A stretch of 64,000 nucleotides of DNA. Source: Armillaria gallica (taxonomy: Eukaryota; Basidiomycota; Agaricomycetes; Agaricales; Physalacriaceae). The stretch covers positions 4,092,001 through 4,156,000 of the forward strand of contig JBANDB010000002.1 of assembly GCA_037576215.1 (NCBI GenBank). The letters are read 5' to 3'. Within the stretch, counting starts at the first letter, position 1. Each line of letters starts with the position of its first letter. Both the position numbers and the translations under genes were made by a program. Below are positions 11,584 to 22,530 of the stretch, piece by piece. Below the pieces are notes generated by a model. It did not search any database. It was not told the origin of the DNA and saw only the letters and a program-made list of their open reading frames with translations.

Positions 11584-12741
11584 TTACTGCTTCAGCTTCT
11601 CGACTAATTGAGGTATCACTTCGTACAAATCGGCCACAAGTCCGACGTCAGCAACCTGGAAAATTGGCGCATCGGGGTCCTAAAAGTGATTGACAGAGCA
11701 GTGAGTTAGTATGAATTTGAAAGACGACGTGAAATGGACCTTGTTCACGGCGACAATAAGTTTCGAGTCCTTCATTCCAGCCAGATGTTGAATGGCACCG
11801 GAGATCCCGAACGCCATGTAAAGTTCTGGCGCGACAACCTTGCCTGTCTGGCCCACCTGCAACGAGTTGTCTGCGTAACCCGCATCTACAGCGGCGCGTG
11901 AAGCACCGACAGCAGCACCCAGGACGTCAGCCAAGGGATAAAGCGTGGCCTGGAACGTTTCAGCGTTCTTCAAAGGACGTCCGCCAGAAATGACTCGACT
12001 CGCGACACCAAGGTCTGGACGATCGGACTTTGTCAGGGAAGTTTTGACGTGTTCAGTGGGCGAGTCTGAAACAGCTACGGGGTCGACTTCTTGGACGTCG
12101 ACGCTCGCACTGTCGTCGGACGGGGCTGCGGTAAAAGAAGTCCCTCTGACGGTAAAGAACTTGATGGGTATTGACGAAGACGCCTTGACGGTGGCAATTG
12201 CGTTTCCGGCGTAGATGGGACGGGTAAAGGTGGTGCTGTTTGAAGCAGCGTCGTGTTCAAGGGACGTGATATCAGAAACTGCAGGAACGTCGAGCTGGGC
12301 AGCTACGCGGGGCAGAAGTGACTTGGCAAAGGACGTCGTGGCTGATACGACATGAGTATATGGCGTGTTTCCTAGCAATGCGGTAAGGAGGGGCGAGACT
12401 GTCTCTGGTACTGGTGCTGAATAAAGTTCGGATGTCGAATGCAGCAACCCTGTAAGGCCCTTGAGTCTGTATCTCTCTGTTTAGCATGTAGTGGGCAGAA
12501 TCTTGGCGCATAAAACGCACTTTTTTGCCTTGGCCACTACGGATCCTCCGTCCGGACCCGATATGATGAGACCAGTAACTTGACCACCCAAATGGGTCGC
12601 GGCAGTGAGGGCAGATAGAGAGCCCGAGTCCAGGACACCTGCACGATGCTCAAGCAAAACGAGGGCATGCGGCGAGGCTGGCGTTGCATATGCACGGACC
12701 AGAGGGCGAGATACAAGGCGCACGGCTCCGAGTCGCAACAT
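11584..12741 (-). CDS. ETFA: Electron transfer flavoprotein alpha subunit, mitochondrial
   Basis: ETF-alpha binds FAD and, with ETF-beta, carries electrons from acyl-CoA and other matrix dehydrogenases to the respiratory chain. The ATG at 12739-12741 starts [20 protein letters not shown], an Arg-rich, acid-free presequence of the mitochondrial type. The N-terminal domain follows ([10 protein letters not shown]...). The FAD domain has [60 protein letters not shown] and, in the last exon, [20 protein letters not shown]. It ends at TAA 11584-11586. Two introns (about 12470-12510 and 11690-11745) divide three exons. Length near 350 residues is normal. It shares a 195-bp divergent promoter with PEX5. 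Confidence 0.93.
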
Positions 12742-12936
12742 AGTGGTAAAGACAGAGTTGTCCCGAGTCGGCTTTCATCGGGCCGGTGCTCGTCGGTTTC
12801 TATACTCGGAGCGGGGTGGCAATCACAAGCTCCGCTACCCCATTATCTCACGGCGGCGGTCTGCTGCTTAGCATATCACTGCTTTCACCGTCACTCCATC
12901 AATTCCCTTTGCTGACTATCTTTTCTTCTGACCACC

Positions 12937-15253
12937 ATGTCCTTCCAGTCGCTCATTTCAGGCTCTGAATGCGCTGCTCCTGCAAACCCGCTCAACCAGG
13001 TCCTCAAGCATACGGACGGTGATCGTAGTCTACAACAGGTGCGATTCTTGATCATCAAAAAATTCATTTATTGGAACTTTATCTTAGGATCGTCTTGCAG
13101 GACCATCGACATCCAGGGTATGCAGATCTCTGGCCTGTAAGACTCCAAACTAATCGATTTTAGCTCCAATTTCTCCCTACAACGTCAGCTCCCGCTGCCA
13201 GTGAACAAGATCTTGCCCTTGCTCGTCAGTTCTTCGAAGCGAACGGTGCTGGTCCAGCATTACGACCCGCTTTCTCCGTTCCCGGACCTGCTTTGGCTGG
13301 TCCAGCTGCACCAGAGTTCAATGAAGCATGGGTAGCGGAGCAACAGACGCGCATGCGACATTTTGAAGCCCAGAAGGCTCAGAGTCCCTGGGCGACAGAA
13401 TTCGGGTCGTCGAAATTCCTCCCTCAGGGACCATCTGCCCCTCAGACTGTCGCTGGTCCACAAGATTGTAGGTCGATCTAATTTATGTTCTACGTTGTAA
13501 CTAATGAAAGCAGTCCAACAAAATTCTTCATACGCGCCTTCAATGGGGATGTATTCTCCACAAATGACGGGAATGTATGGGATGGGCATGGGCATGGGGA
13601 TGAATATGAATATGTACCAAGGCCCTAATGCAAGTTACGTGGTGGACCAGGGCAAAGGGAAAGCAAGGAGTCGAGACGCTGACTTTGACGCCGCTTTTGA
13701 GCAGGCCGCCTCTCTCGTCCCAACCCAGACGACCGAAGCTCGGATTGTCGAAGTTGAAGACGTGTCGGATCTCAACGAGGCTTTAGAGCAAGCACATCTG
13801 GAACCTACTCAAGTAGAGCCTGGAAATGATTTTAGAAAGTACGTCAGAACTTGCTTTTTGTTACTTGGACTAAGGTCAATTTCTTTCAGGGTATGGGATC
13901 ATCTTCAAAATTCTGATCTTCCACCGCCAAAAGAAGATCTGGCCAAATGGGAAGCTGAATTTAATCAACTGATGAATTCACAGCGGGAAGGCGACCTTGA
14001 TTATGACTTTAGTAAAGTTATAGAGAATACATGGCAACAGGGCGTGAATAACGACCGGCAAGATAATGTAGGACCTGAACCAATCAAGTTCGATAGTGAA
14101 GGGATCCCCATCTTAGGCGACTACATTTTTGGTATGAATAATTCTCTCCGATATCGTTCAATGACACGAAATCCTTTATAGAACCTAACAACAAGTATCT
14201 AACGTCGACATCAACCAGCTCACCCTTGGCAGAGGCCAAAGCACTGCTGGAACGGAATGGCTCTTTATCAGAAGCTGCTCTTCTCCTAGAAGCTGCTGTC
14301 CAGAAAGGGGACCTTGGGGAAGGTGGATACGAGACTTGGATATTACTAGGAGAGACTCGTAATATGGATGAACGTGAAGAGGCTGGCATGCGCGCTTTGA
14401 TGGAAGGAGTCAAGAGGGCTGAGGCTGCTGGTGCTGCTGGTGCTGGAATGCTGGTAATGTCGTGACTTCCCAGACCTGAAACTCACTCATCAATCCTACA
14501 GTCTCTCGCGATATCTTTTACGAACGAGTCATACGAACGGGCCGCCCATACCATGCTCCTTCGTTGGATAACTGCTCGATACCCCTCCCATCACGTCCCT
14601 CAGGACACATTCCGAGCCACGCAACACACTGCATGGGATGCTAACAGCCGAATAACGGAAGTCTTCCTTGATCTCGCCCGAACGCAGCACAACCAAGGTG
14701 CAATGGAACCAGAAGTACAGATTGCTCTGGGCGTTCTGTTCTACTCTACAAACGACTACGATAGGGCGAAAGATTGTTTTCAGTCTGCGCTTTCCCTGAG
14801 ACCACAGGACTATCTGTTGTGGAACAGGCTGGGGTCGTCATTATCGAACGGGAACAAACCAGAAGAAGCTTTAGGTGCCTATAGAGAGGCTTTGCAGTTA
14901 AGGCCTACATATACGCGAGCAATATACAATGTGGGAGTGGCCTGTGAGTGTCGTCCATCTAGCATATTATACGTTCACTCATGACTATCCCAGGTTTGAA
15001 CATTGGTGCACACAAAGAAGCTGCAGAGCATTTCCTGAGTGCTTTATCGATGCAAGAGCAGAGCGCTGGAGAAACCAGTGATCAATTGTGGTTTACGCTT
15101 CGTAGGGCTTTGATGTCAATGGCAAGTACCGTCTCTAGACCCGTCATATCTTCTGATCTTCTGATATTCACTTAGGACCGCACAGACCTTGCGGACCGGG
15201 CCAAAGCTGGAACGAGCCTTGAGTCTTTCCGCAGAGAGGGTTTCGATTTTTAG
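12937..15253 (+). CDS. PEX5: Peroxisomal targeting signal 1 receptor Pex5
   Basis: Pex5 binds the C-terminal SKL-type signal of matrix enzymes in the cytosol and carries them to the peroxisomal membrane. The ATG (12937, context CACCATG) gives [19 protein letters not shown]; Cys12 sits where the conserved monoubiquitinated cysteine of the family lies. The disordered N-terminal half has WxxxF-type docking motifs: WATEF (about 13392) and WEAEF (about 13948), with further Trp motifs. A Met/Gly-rich run lies near 13540-13620. The C-terminal half is a TPR array, clearest in [18 protein letters not shown] and [22 protein letters not shown] at 15251-15253. About eight introns. No break seen. Confidence 0.92.
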
Positions 15254-15447
15254 TGTCGTAATGTCAGTGTGCAGTCTAAATATAAAACATGCGAGACTCG
15301 AGTTCAAGTTCTTGAAATGAGTCCACGTTGATTGGTTCGTGGCGGTCCGAACACACACACGTGAGGATATCACGAGAACTCCAGTGGGTTTACTTAAAAA
15401 CGGAATCTATTTTCGAATGGATATCCTGCTTTCCCTCTCTGCGCACT

Positions 15448-18400
15448 ATGTCGGTCGAAATGTCAAGCTTTTAACTTTTTATTTCATGAGGTATCGATGA
15501 GCTAACTATTCTGCAGCCACACCATCCCGAAAGCTTCAACAGGTGAAGTAAAAGTAAACAGAATCTCATGTGCTCTGACGCAAGTAAGTAAACACCCTAT
15601 TCCTTATTTATAGCTATAACTCTCGTATAGGATAAGGTAAAATCTCGTCGCATGAAAAATCTCAAGACAGGATTGACGTCAATATGTTATAGGCCCGAGG
15701 CGGAGCACAGGCTATGCGTAAGTTGAATTTCAACGCTTGTGTGAAATGTGCTTATTATATGCGGGTCAGTTTACGCCATTGGATTGACGGAGGATGACAT
15801 GAATAAGCCACAAGTATAGGCATTCCCACGCTCAACGACCAAATGCACTGACATATTATTAGATCGGAATCTCCTCCGTATGGTGGGAAGGTACGTCCTC
15901 TTCGTGCGTAATACCGCCAGTTTCTGACCAGTGACGTCTTATCGATAGGGAATCCATGCAACTCCCATCTTGTATGCTGCATTCGTTTGCAATGAGCATC
16001 ATGGACTGAATCGGAGCCACATATAGCTCAACCTTGCGAATCATGTCAAAGCGGGATGCCAAGATGAAGGTCTTGTTGGACTGATGTTCAACACCATTGG
16101 TGTGAGGTAAGGGGGTTTATTTGCCCGTTATATGGTTCTTAACTTTGGTCATAGCGATGGGATCACGATGGGTACCGACGGTACTATATTTTAACTCCAA
16201 CGGCATCCACTAAGAGGCAGAATTACTGATAATCTGCGTTATTAGGAATGCGATATTCGTATGTTCCTACTTATTTCGTGTGCCTGTTATGCCTCATAAC
16301 CAGAAACCAGTCTTCCTAGTCGTGACATTATTGCCGACTCAATCGAAGCGGTACTTGACTCTTTCAATTTTCAAATCCGACGTTTGGCATTGATGATTCT
16401 CCGGGCTTCTCATAGGTCGTTATGGTATGCATTTAACTTGTTTGCTCGTAATGAAAAGCTGAAGGAAGGAAGGCGCAACACTATGACGGGAACATATCCA
16501 TCCCAGGATGCGACAAGAATATGCCAGGTTGTCTAATGGCTGCTGTGCGTCACAACAGACCAACAGTCATTGTCTATGGTGGTACGATTCAGGCGGGAAC
16601 GCGACATGTAGGTTCGTGTCTTGTTTTCCCAGTCACCATGCGCCTTGTTCAGTTGTGCGTAGATTGTCCTTCCATGGGATATAAGAAAGGCGGTACCGTC
16701 AACATCTCGGATGCTTTCGAGTCCTATGGTACGTGTGGTCCATAAGCTGAAGCGAGGTGAGTAATTTTATGATCTTGACTAGGGGCCTTTTCTGTTGGTC
16801 AAATCAACGACGAGGAACGATTTGATGTTGTTCGCCATGCCTGTCCGGGCGCTGGTGCTTGTGGTGGAATGTATACGTAGGCCGTTACAATAATCGCTAT
16901 GTGGACACTCCCTTCACTGAACTTACTGTAGCGCCAACACGATGAGCTCCGCATTAGAGGTCCTTGGCATGTCTTTGCCATACTCTTCGAGCACCCCCGC
17001 CGTCTATCCAGGTGAGTAATTTCTCTTCTATTGCAGGCGATGTGACACGCCCTGCTGTAGAGAAAGTGCAAGAGTGTGCCAAGGCAGCGAAGTATCTGAA
17101 GAAGTTGCTGGAACACGATATCAAACCCAGGCATGTCACTTTGAGGTGTTGGCAAGCTTGATATTTATTTTGGTAAAAGGGACATATTGACCCGTCAATC
17201 TTTCTTGAATGCCATCGTCATGGTCAATATACTCGGCGGCTCGACGAATTCAGTGAGGTCCCTCTTTTCCACGGGATGTAACACGATCCTAATGACGGCA
17301 GGTTCTTCATTTCTTGGCAATGGCTAGAGCTGCAGATATTGAGGTACTCTCGTCAACGATAACTTCTGTTTGAAGTTGACCTTCGTTTCGATGTAGCTAA
17401 CAGTGGACGACTTCCAAGCGATTTCTGACAAAACTCCATACATCGCAGATCTCAAGTAAGATTTGCACCCGACACGGTAGCATACTAATTTTCCGTAGGC
17501 CGTCCGGGAAGTATTACATGGAGGATGTTCACCGGGTCGGAGGCATCCCTGCGATCCTCAAGTATCTACTTAACCATACTGATCTAATCGACGGATCACA
17601 ACTTACAGTAACCGGGAAGACTCTCGCACAAAACCTGGAAGACGTTGAAGAGCTTTCTTTTGATAACCAAGATGTCATTCAGAAGCTCGGGATCCTATCA
17701 AGAAGACTGGCCATCTTACGATCCTCCGAGGCAACCTTGCGCCCGGGACGGCCGTCGCAAAACTCACTGGCAAGGAAGGTTTACGTTTCGAGGTATGTAG
17801 CCTCCATCCCTCTTTTGGGGTTGTGCTCATCATCCGACAGGGCACAGCCAAATGCTTCGATAGGCGGGTTCCCTGTTCGCTTAGCTAGTGTCTCTTTGCT
17901 AAGCTTCGACTATAGCCTTGGAGGGTTTTTCCTGCCTTGGAAGCTGGCGAGATCAAACCGGGCACGGTGTTAATCTTTAGGTATCAAGGTCCCAAAGGTG
18001 GGTGTCAGTGAGCACCGTAGGCGTACATCTTGAAATAATGTGGTTTCTTCTACAGGCGCACCGGGAATGCCTGAGGTGTGTTTCCAGTATTTTCGTTGAA
18101 TCCTGCCTTTGCTGAAGGGCTTGATAGATGCTAGGTATGACGTCTGTTTGTTAGCTCACTGCTGCTTTGACATTGATGACAAAGGGCCAACCGCTGCCCT
18201 TGCGGGAGCCGGTCTGAGTACAAGCACTGCTTTGATTACTGACGGAAGATTCTCCGGTGGGTGTTGCGCATTTCTAGGTCAAAAAACGTCAACATTGTTT
18301 CGTAGGAGCGAGTCGAGGCTTTATTATAGGCCATGCTGTTCCGGAAGCGCGTCTCGGAGGACCTATTGCTCTGGTCAAAGATGGAGACCAAATTGTCATC

Positions 18401-18619
18401 GACGCTGAGAAGAGGACGATTGATTGGTTAGTCGGTGAGGAAGAGCAGGAAAGGCGCAAGAAAGAATGGGATGCTTCGGACAAGAAAGAGCTAAATGTGA
18501 AGAGAGGAATTCTATTCCGATACGCGAGGGATGTTGCCGTAAGTCAGATCGCCGACAGACTTCATTCTCCATGATTGATGTCCTCATAGCCCGCCAATGT
18601 TGGAGCATATTGCGACTGA
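15448..18619 (+). CDS. ILV3: Dihydroxy-acid dehydratase (ILV3/IlvD family) with microexons and one frameshift
   Basis: The family dehydrates 2,3-dihydroxy-isovalerate and its methyl analogue in valine, leucine and isoleucine synthesis, using an iron-sulfur cluster. Three cluster-cysteine regions are present: [17 protein letters not shown] and [19 protein letters not shown]; so is the loop [18 protein letters not shown]. Start ATG 15448-15450, stop 18617-18619. Early exons are 15448-15461, 15517-15583, 15631-15636, 15693-15717, 15770-15813, 15863-15890, 15949-15971, 16027-16106, 16155-16180, 16246-16258, 16311-16350, 16416-16424 and from 16473; a 7-nt exon lies at 18128-18134. All keep phase and restore conserved spacing. 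One base is missing in the G run at 17688-17691, after which the protein continues in the next frame. There is no Arg-rich presequence, so a cytosolic paralogue is possible; related sugar-acid dehydratases are the other alternative. Confidence 0.85.
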
Positions 18620-18754
18620 GATGTGGGGTAGAAAGCAAGGCGTAGCTTCATTAAAAGAATACAACAATATGATACCGCCGTCACAAAGAGAACCGTCTAA
18701 CATCATGAGATGACTTCGCTCTGGTAACAAATGAGGACTCACAATAACATGTCG

Positions 18755-19321
18755 TCAACAATCTGAGCCTCTGGCCTGCTCTCGCTCCTCGTCACGAAGG
18801 AGGGGCCGGTCCTGGGCCACAACTGCAACATCAGAACGAGAATGAGCCGGGTTTAAACGCTCTAATTCTGAAGATTTTTCCCGTTCAGGGAAAGCGTGCT
18901 CGCCTGGCTTTCGTATTCCGATGATGACCGCGGGGTCAGGGGGGATTACAATCGGTTCTTCCTCTTCCTTTGGCTTCTTGGGTACCTTGGGGGCAGCAAG
19001 ACCAGCCTCTACAGCACGTTTCGCTTTCTTTTTCTTTGACCTTTTTATGAAATATATGGTGAAACCGATGATCCAAGCTATACCCATTAGACCGCCGCAG
19101 ATACTGCCTGCAATAATGGGTGTTTTGCCTTTTGTCTGCGGTGACAATATCAGCACCTGGAAGTGATATAGGGCAGGATTGTACCCATGTAGAGAAGCGG
19201 CTTCAGATGAAGAGACATCGCGTATGAAATGGAGGGTACGGGTAGCTGCTAGAAGTGACGGGTGATGAGTAGCATCCTTGGGGTTCAAGAAGAAGGTAAA
19301 CAGACCATCAAGAGGGGGCAT
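18755..19321 (-). CDS. Small single-pass membrane protein, unknown
   Basis: I do not recognise this protein. One uninterrupted frame from ATG 19319-19321 to TGA 18755-18757 encodes 188 residues. A soluble N-terminal part of about 70 residues is followed by one long hydrophobic segment (IIAGSICGGLMGIAWIIGFT), then a strongly basic stop-transfer stretch KRSKKKKAKR, a Pro/Glu-rich stretch (KVPKKPKEEEEPIVIPP) and a polar tail. The topology suggests an N-out, C-in protein, but no cleavable signal peptide is evident. Upstream exons could be missing. It converges on the dehydratase gene (135 bp between stops). Confidence 0.55.
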   Translation of the reverse strand: MPPLDGLFTFFLNPKDATHHPSLLAATRTLHFIRDVSSSEAASLHGYNPALYHFQVLILSPQTKGKTPIIAGSICGGLMGIAWIIGFTIYFIKRSKKKKAKRAVEAGLAAPKVPKKPKEEEEPIVIPPDPAVIIGIRKPGEHAFPEREKSSELERLNPAHSRSDVAVVAQDRPLLRDEEREQARGSDC

Positions 19322-19951
19322 AGCTTGTCAGGGAATGGGAGTAATAGATGTGGGTAAACAAAAGAAGTCTATAGGATCATGAAATAGCACGTTAAGTACA
19401 GACTTGGTCACGGTGGGTGGCAGCGGCAAGTTGCAGCGCAAGGTTAATTGTTTGTATGACGTAATCTCTCATCCATTTTTAGATGCCCTTCAAAATCACT
19501 TTGGAATTCGCTGTCTCCTCTGGAAATGAAGATATCGCGTCTGCAGAACCAGCTGAACATGTTCGAAAAAAGGCGTACGCTAGGCTCCTCCCGGGGACTT
19601 TCTTGGCGAGAAATCCGTGTCGAACGATAATTGCCAGCGGTGATCCTCGGTGATCCCTGGAGCGGGCTAGCCCGTGTTAAACCCGCCTTCGGAATTCACG
19701 TAATATCGTTATTCAAAAGTACCCCTGAAGAAAGATCTTGCATGTATAGCTTACCTCGTTCAGCGGCTTGATGATCTCCACTTGAATCACTTCAACTGGC
19801 TGTAACGGTGTGCGGCATCGGGGCTGGTTCGTGTCTAGCTCTTCTATGAAAGTTATCGGGACTCTTCAATGATCCATAGCCGCCATTCGTTGGAGTTGCA
19901 TACTGTATTCGCGGAGAATGTATATCTAGTAGCGACCTAGTAGCAGAGGTA
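19322..19951. other. Intergenic, 630 bp
   Basis: Between two minus-strand genes: the 3' end of the Ap4A phosphorylase and the upstream region of the small membrane protein. A 56-codon plus-strand frame (19483-19653) is present but has no recognisable content. Two near-copies of TGATCCTCGG/TGATCCCTGG sit side by side at 19641-19660. Nothing else stands out. Confidence 0.4.
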
Positions 19952-21230
19952 TTAGAGATGTGTTCCTACATCTCCTGGTTCTAGTGAAGTGCCTGCAACT
20001 TGGAGATCATGGACACTTTCTAGTCCAACACCCCTGAGAATCTTCCCGGCGCCTTCGCTCTTCACCGCTTCCAGCTCTCTCTCACTTTTCACCAAAAGCA
20101 TCCCCGCGTAACCAAGGGCGTTGACGCTCAAATTATCGCCTGTTTCTTGAAGCACAAAGTTCTCCTCCCGCCTGGGTATAACGTGCAAGTGTTCCAGCGT
20201 AATAATCACATTGTAGGAGGGCTTCCCAACGGGATAGTCAGGCGCGTGTCTGATGGTAGAAATCGCGAGATCTAGGAGCGAGAGGAAGGCCGCAGACAAT
20301 ACTTGCTCGATCCTGCCCGTGGGCATGGATGAAAGACGTTGAGGAAAGCGATAGACGTGATTCGCATAGGGCAGCGACGTCAGAGAGAAGGGCTTGTCTG
20401 TCATAAGGATGCTTAGATATTTCATCTGGGTAAGGTAATGAGTGTACTAACCTGGCGCCTCCAGTGTCACAGCTCTTGCCAAAGCTTCAATCGGGGGACC
20501 ATCATCATCCTCGGCGGTGATGAGCTGGATGTGTTTGTGAGGTTGACTGGCGCCACTCAGGTCTCCGCCTATGCCCCATCTTAATTCTTAGCAATAAAAG
20601 TTGAATGGAAGCCCTTACAGTTATAGAATGCGAACATATTCTGTCGCGCTTTATATGCTGCTGTAAGGAGCGCGTACGTTTGTACAAGGTCATCCGGAAC
20701 GAGTGGCAAGGACTGAGACTTGAATTCTAGAGAGATTTTGAATTACTGTGCTTTATGCACGGCAGCGAAAGAGGAGACCTTTAGTGACGAGTAAGAAGTG
20801 GCCCCGAAGTATGGAGTATTTGTTCATCTGCGAAAATTTTATCAGATTGTCAAGTTTCACGGCACGAGCAGCTCACCAACACAACATACTCTTCCTCCTG
20901 ATCCTCATTTCTCAGATAACCAACAAACAGATTGGGGTTATACGGCGGATTGAATGGATCGGGGCGCTGGTCCGAGTCGTTAGGGATCGCATCTGTGGTA
21001 TGGAAGTCGGGCGATGGAAGCTGCGGTTTCTTCTGCAAAGCAGGACACAAGCGAATCTCATACTAGCAGAGTGGTCGAACAAAATCTCGGCACAGTGAGC
21101 TTGAGTGACACACCTCCACACCTCCCTCTGGGTGTTTATGGATGGTGGAGGGGAAGAACAGAAGATCTCCAGAGTTCACCGCATTGTCGAAACTGGATGG
21201 TATCTTTGCGATTATCTCAGAGGGAAGCAT
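19952..21230 (-). CDS. APA2: Diadenosine tetraphosphate (Ap4A) phosphorylase / ATP adenylyltransferase
   Basis: Apa1/Apa2 enzymes split Ap4A with phosphate to give ATP and ADP. The ATG at 21228-21230 gives MLPSEIIAKIPSSFDNAV and HPEGGVE; the next exon gives YEIRLCPALQKKPQLP and DPFNPPYNPNLFVG. A middle exon near 20500-20560 encodes GASQPHKHIQLI, which contains the histidine triad-like HxHxQ motif holding the nucleophilic histidine. The last exon has SYNVIITLEHLHVIPRR and SVNALGYAGMLLVKSERELE, typical of the C-terminal half, and stops at 19952. Four or five introns of about 50 nt separate the blocks. Length near 310-330 residues matches the family. Confidence 0.87.
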
Positions 21231-21483
21231 CGAACGTAATGGAAAGCAGAGAAATGGAATGCAGTGCCAAGGTTCGATGACGCAGAGTAAAGTCAAATGA
21301 TAGTCCTTGCTGATCACGCTTGAGATTCAAATCCATTGCACTTTTACAAAGTACAAACGAAGGGAAAAGGATATATGTAAAGATGAGCCGAGCAGAAAAA
21401 GTTGTTCAACTAAACGGCAGCAGAATGCCCAACCAGTGGCCCCTCCTCCTGCCCAATGAACCGGAAACGATGGCGGCGAACGA

Positions 21484-22101
21484 TCAGGCCACCCCATCCT
21501 TTCCTCTATTCAGCTTCGCTTCTTCCATTTGCTCTCCGAGTATTTGAGCACGAGTATAACAAATCACCGCTACGAGAGACCATAGGCTAGCATTCGTGCC
21601 CTGGTGGCAAATTACTGAGTAAGTCGAGCTCATAAAAGACAGTGGCAGCATACCTGATAATACAGGACCGTCAAGAAAGCCTGGAATAGCAGCAAGACGA
21701 TCCTGAAAACAAAGCTCCGGTAAATAGCCAAAGCTTTGAACTGTGGGAGCGGATATTCCACGACCACCAAGAAAGCACCGATGATCATGGTGAAAATCTG
21801 AATGACCGGCGCCTTGACGATGAGACTGATAAACACTGCAGCACCTGGCGCAGGCCTTGGGACCTGGTGAGAAAGCGTTCAGTTTGCAGAGAGCGTCACG
21901 TACTGTATTCCTCCTGGATCCCTGATGATGCCTCCAACAAAGTCCCAAAAGAATTTCCTGAAGAATATCCCAAAGAATGCGGACCACACAGCATCTGAGG
22001 ATACGTCAGAGAAGGTCAATGCACGGTGACTGAAATGACTTGCAAATGCTAGCAGAGATAGAGACAAAACGAGCCAGGTCATGCCAGATGAGATTCCCCA
22101 T
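21484..22101 (-). CDS. Four-helix integral membrane protein, conserved in fungi (DUF7727-like)
   Basis: Function unknown. The ATG at 22099-22101 gives MGNLIWHDLARFVSISAS, then the next exon begins IYAVWSAFFGIFFRKFFWDF and GGIIRDPGGIQPAPGAAVF. Two long hydrophobic segments follow around VKAPVIQIFTMIIGAFLVVV and FVFRIVLLLFQAFLTVLYYQ, and a last one at ASLWSLVAVICYTRA. A charged tail ends at TGA 21484-21486. I recall near-identical proteins in many agaricomycete genomes with the same four helices; the domain name is from memory. The first intron (21995-22043, 49 nt) fits only with a GCAAGT donor. The gene has four exons and about 165 residues. Confidence 0.75.
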
Positions 22102-22530
22102 TCTTGAGATGAGTCCTACTTCGAGTATTTGTGGAGAGCTCGCGGTAAATGTTTGAAGAGCAAGGAAGACTAGCTTCAACGAGCAGAAGGAGGGATAATT
22201 GCAGAAAAAAGAAGGTGAATGTGTAAAAAGAGCGCAGCTCGGGAATGAGAAAGGATTGAAGAAAGACGAACAAGACTGGTCCTAGTTGTTCGTAGCGACG
22301 GATTGGCAGATGTCGGAATTTGAATTTCGGCAGTTGCCACCCACCTTGATCTCGGGGTTCCCGGTGCCTCGCGTGGGTCTGGCTTCAACCTGGCTCTCTC
22401 CTAGTACAGGGCTCTGTTGCTAGGTCCACGCAGCTCGGAATGACAACTTGCAAGTATCTCAAGTTTGTCCATGCCTTTCATTGAATCAACAAATAAAAGT
22501 GGCTACCAAGTACAAAACAGTACATCATGA
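22102..22530. other. Intergenic, about 430 bp
   Basis: Upstream region of the four-helix protein and 3' end of the jelly-roll protein, both minus strand. A C/T-rich stretch on the minus strand (22150-22280) is the only feature I see. Confidence 0.35.

Noticed and set aside
9925..12741. Monooxygenase plus ETF-alpha as a metabolic gene cluster
   Set aside because: ETF-alpha is housekeeping and no transporter, regulator or other biosynthetic enzyme is close by; the surrounding genes are PAC2 and PEX5.
15448..18619. Dehydratase as a pseudogene because of the frame break
   Set aside because: One missing base in a G run is the only defect; about twenty exons, all cluster cysteines and all splice sites are otherwise intact.
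19483..19653. 56-codon plus-strand frame starting MPFKITLEFAVSSG
   Set aside because: Too short, no recognisable motif, no clear promoter. It could be a real small gene or an exon, but nothing supports it.
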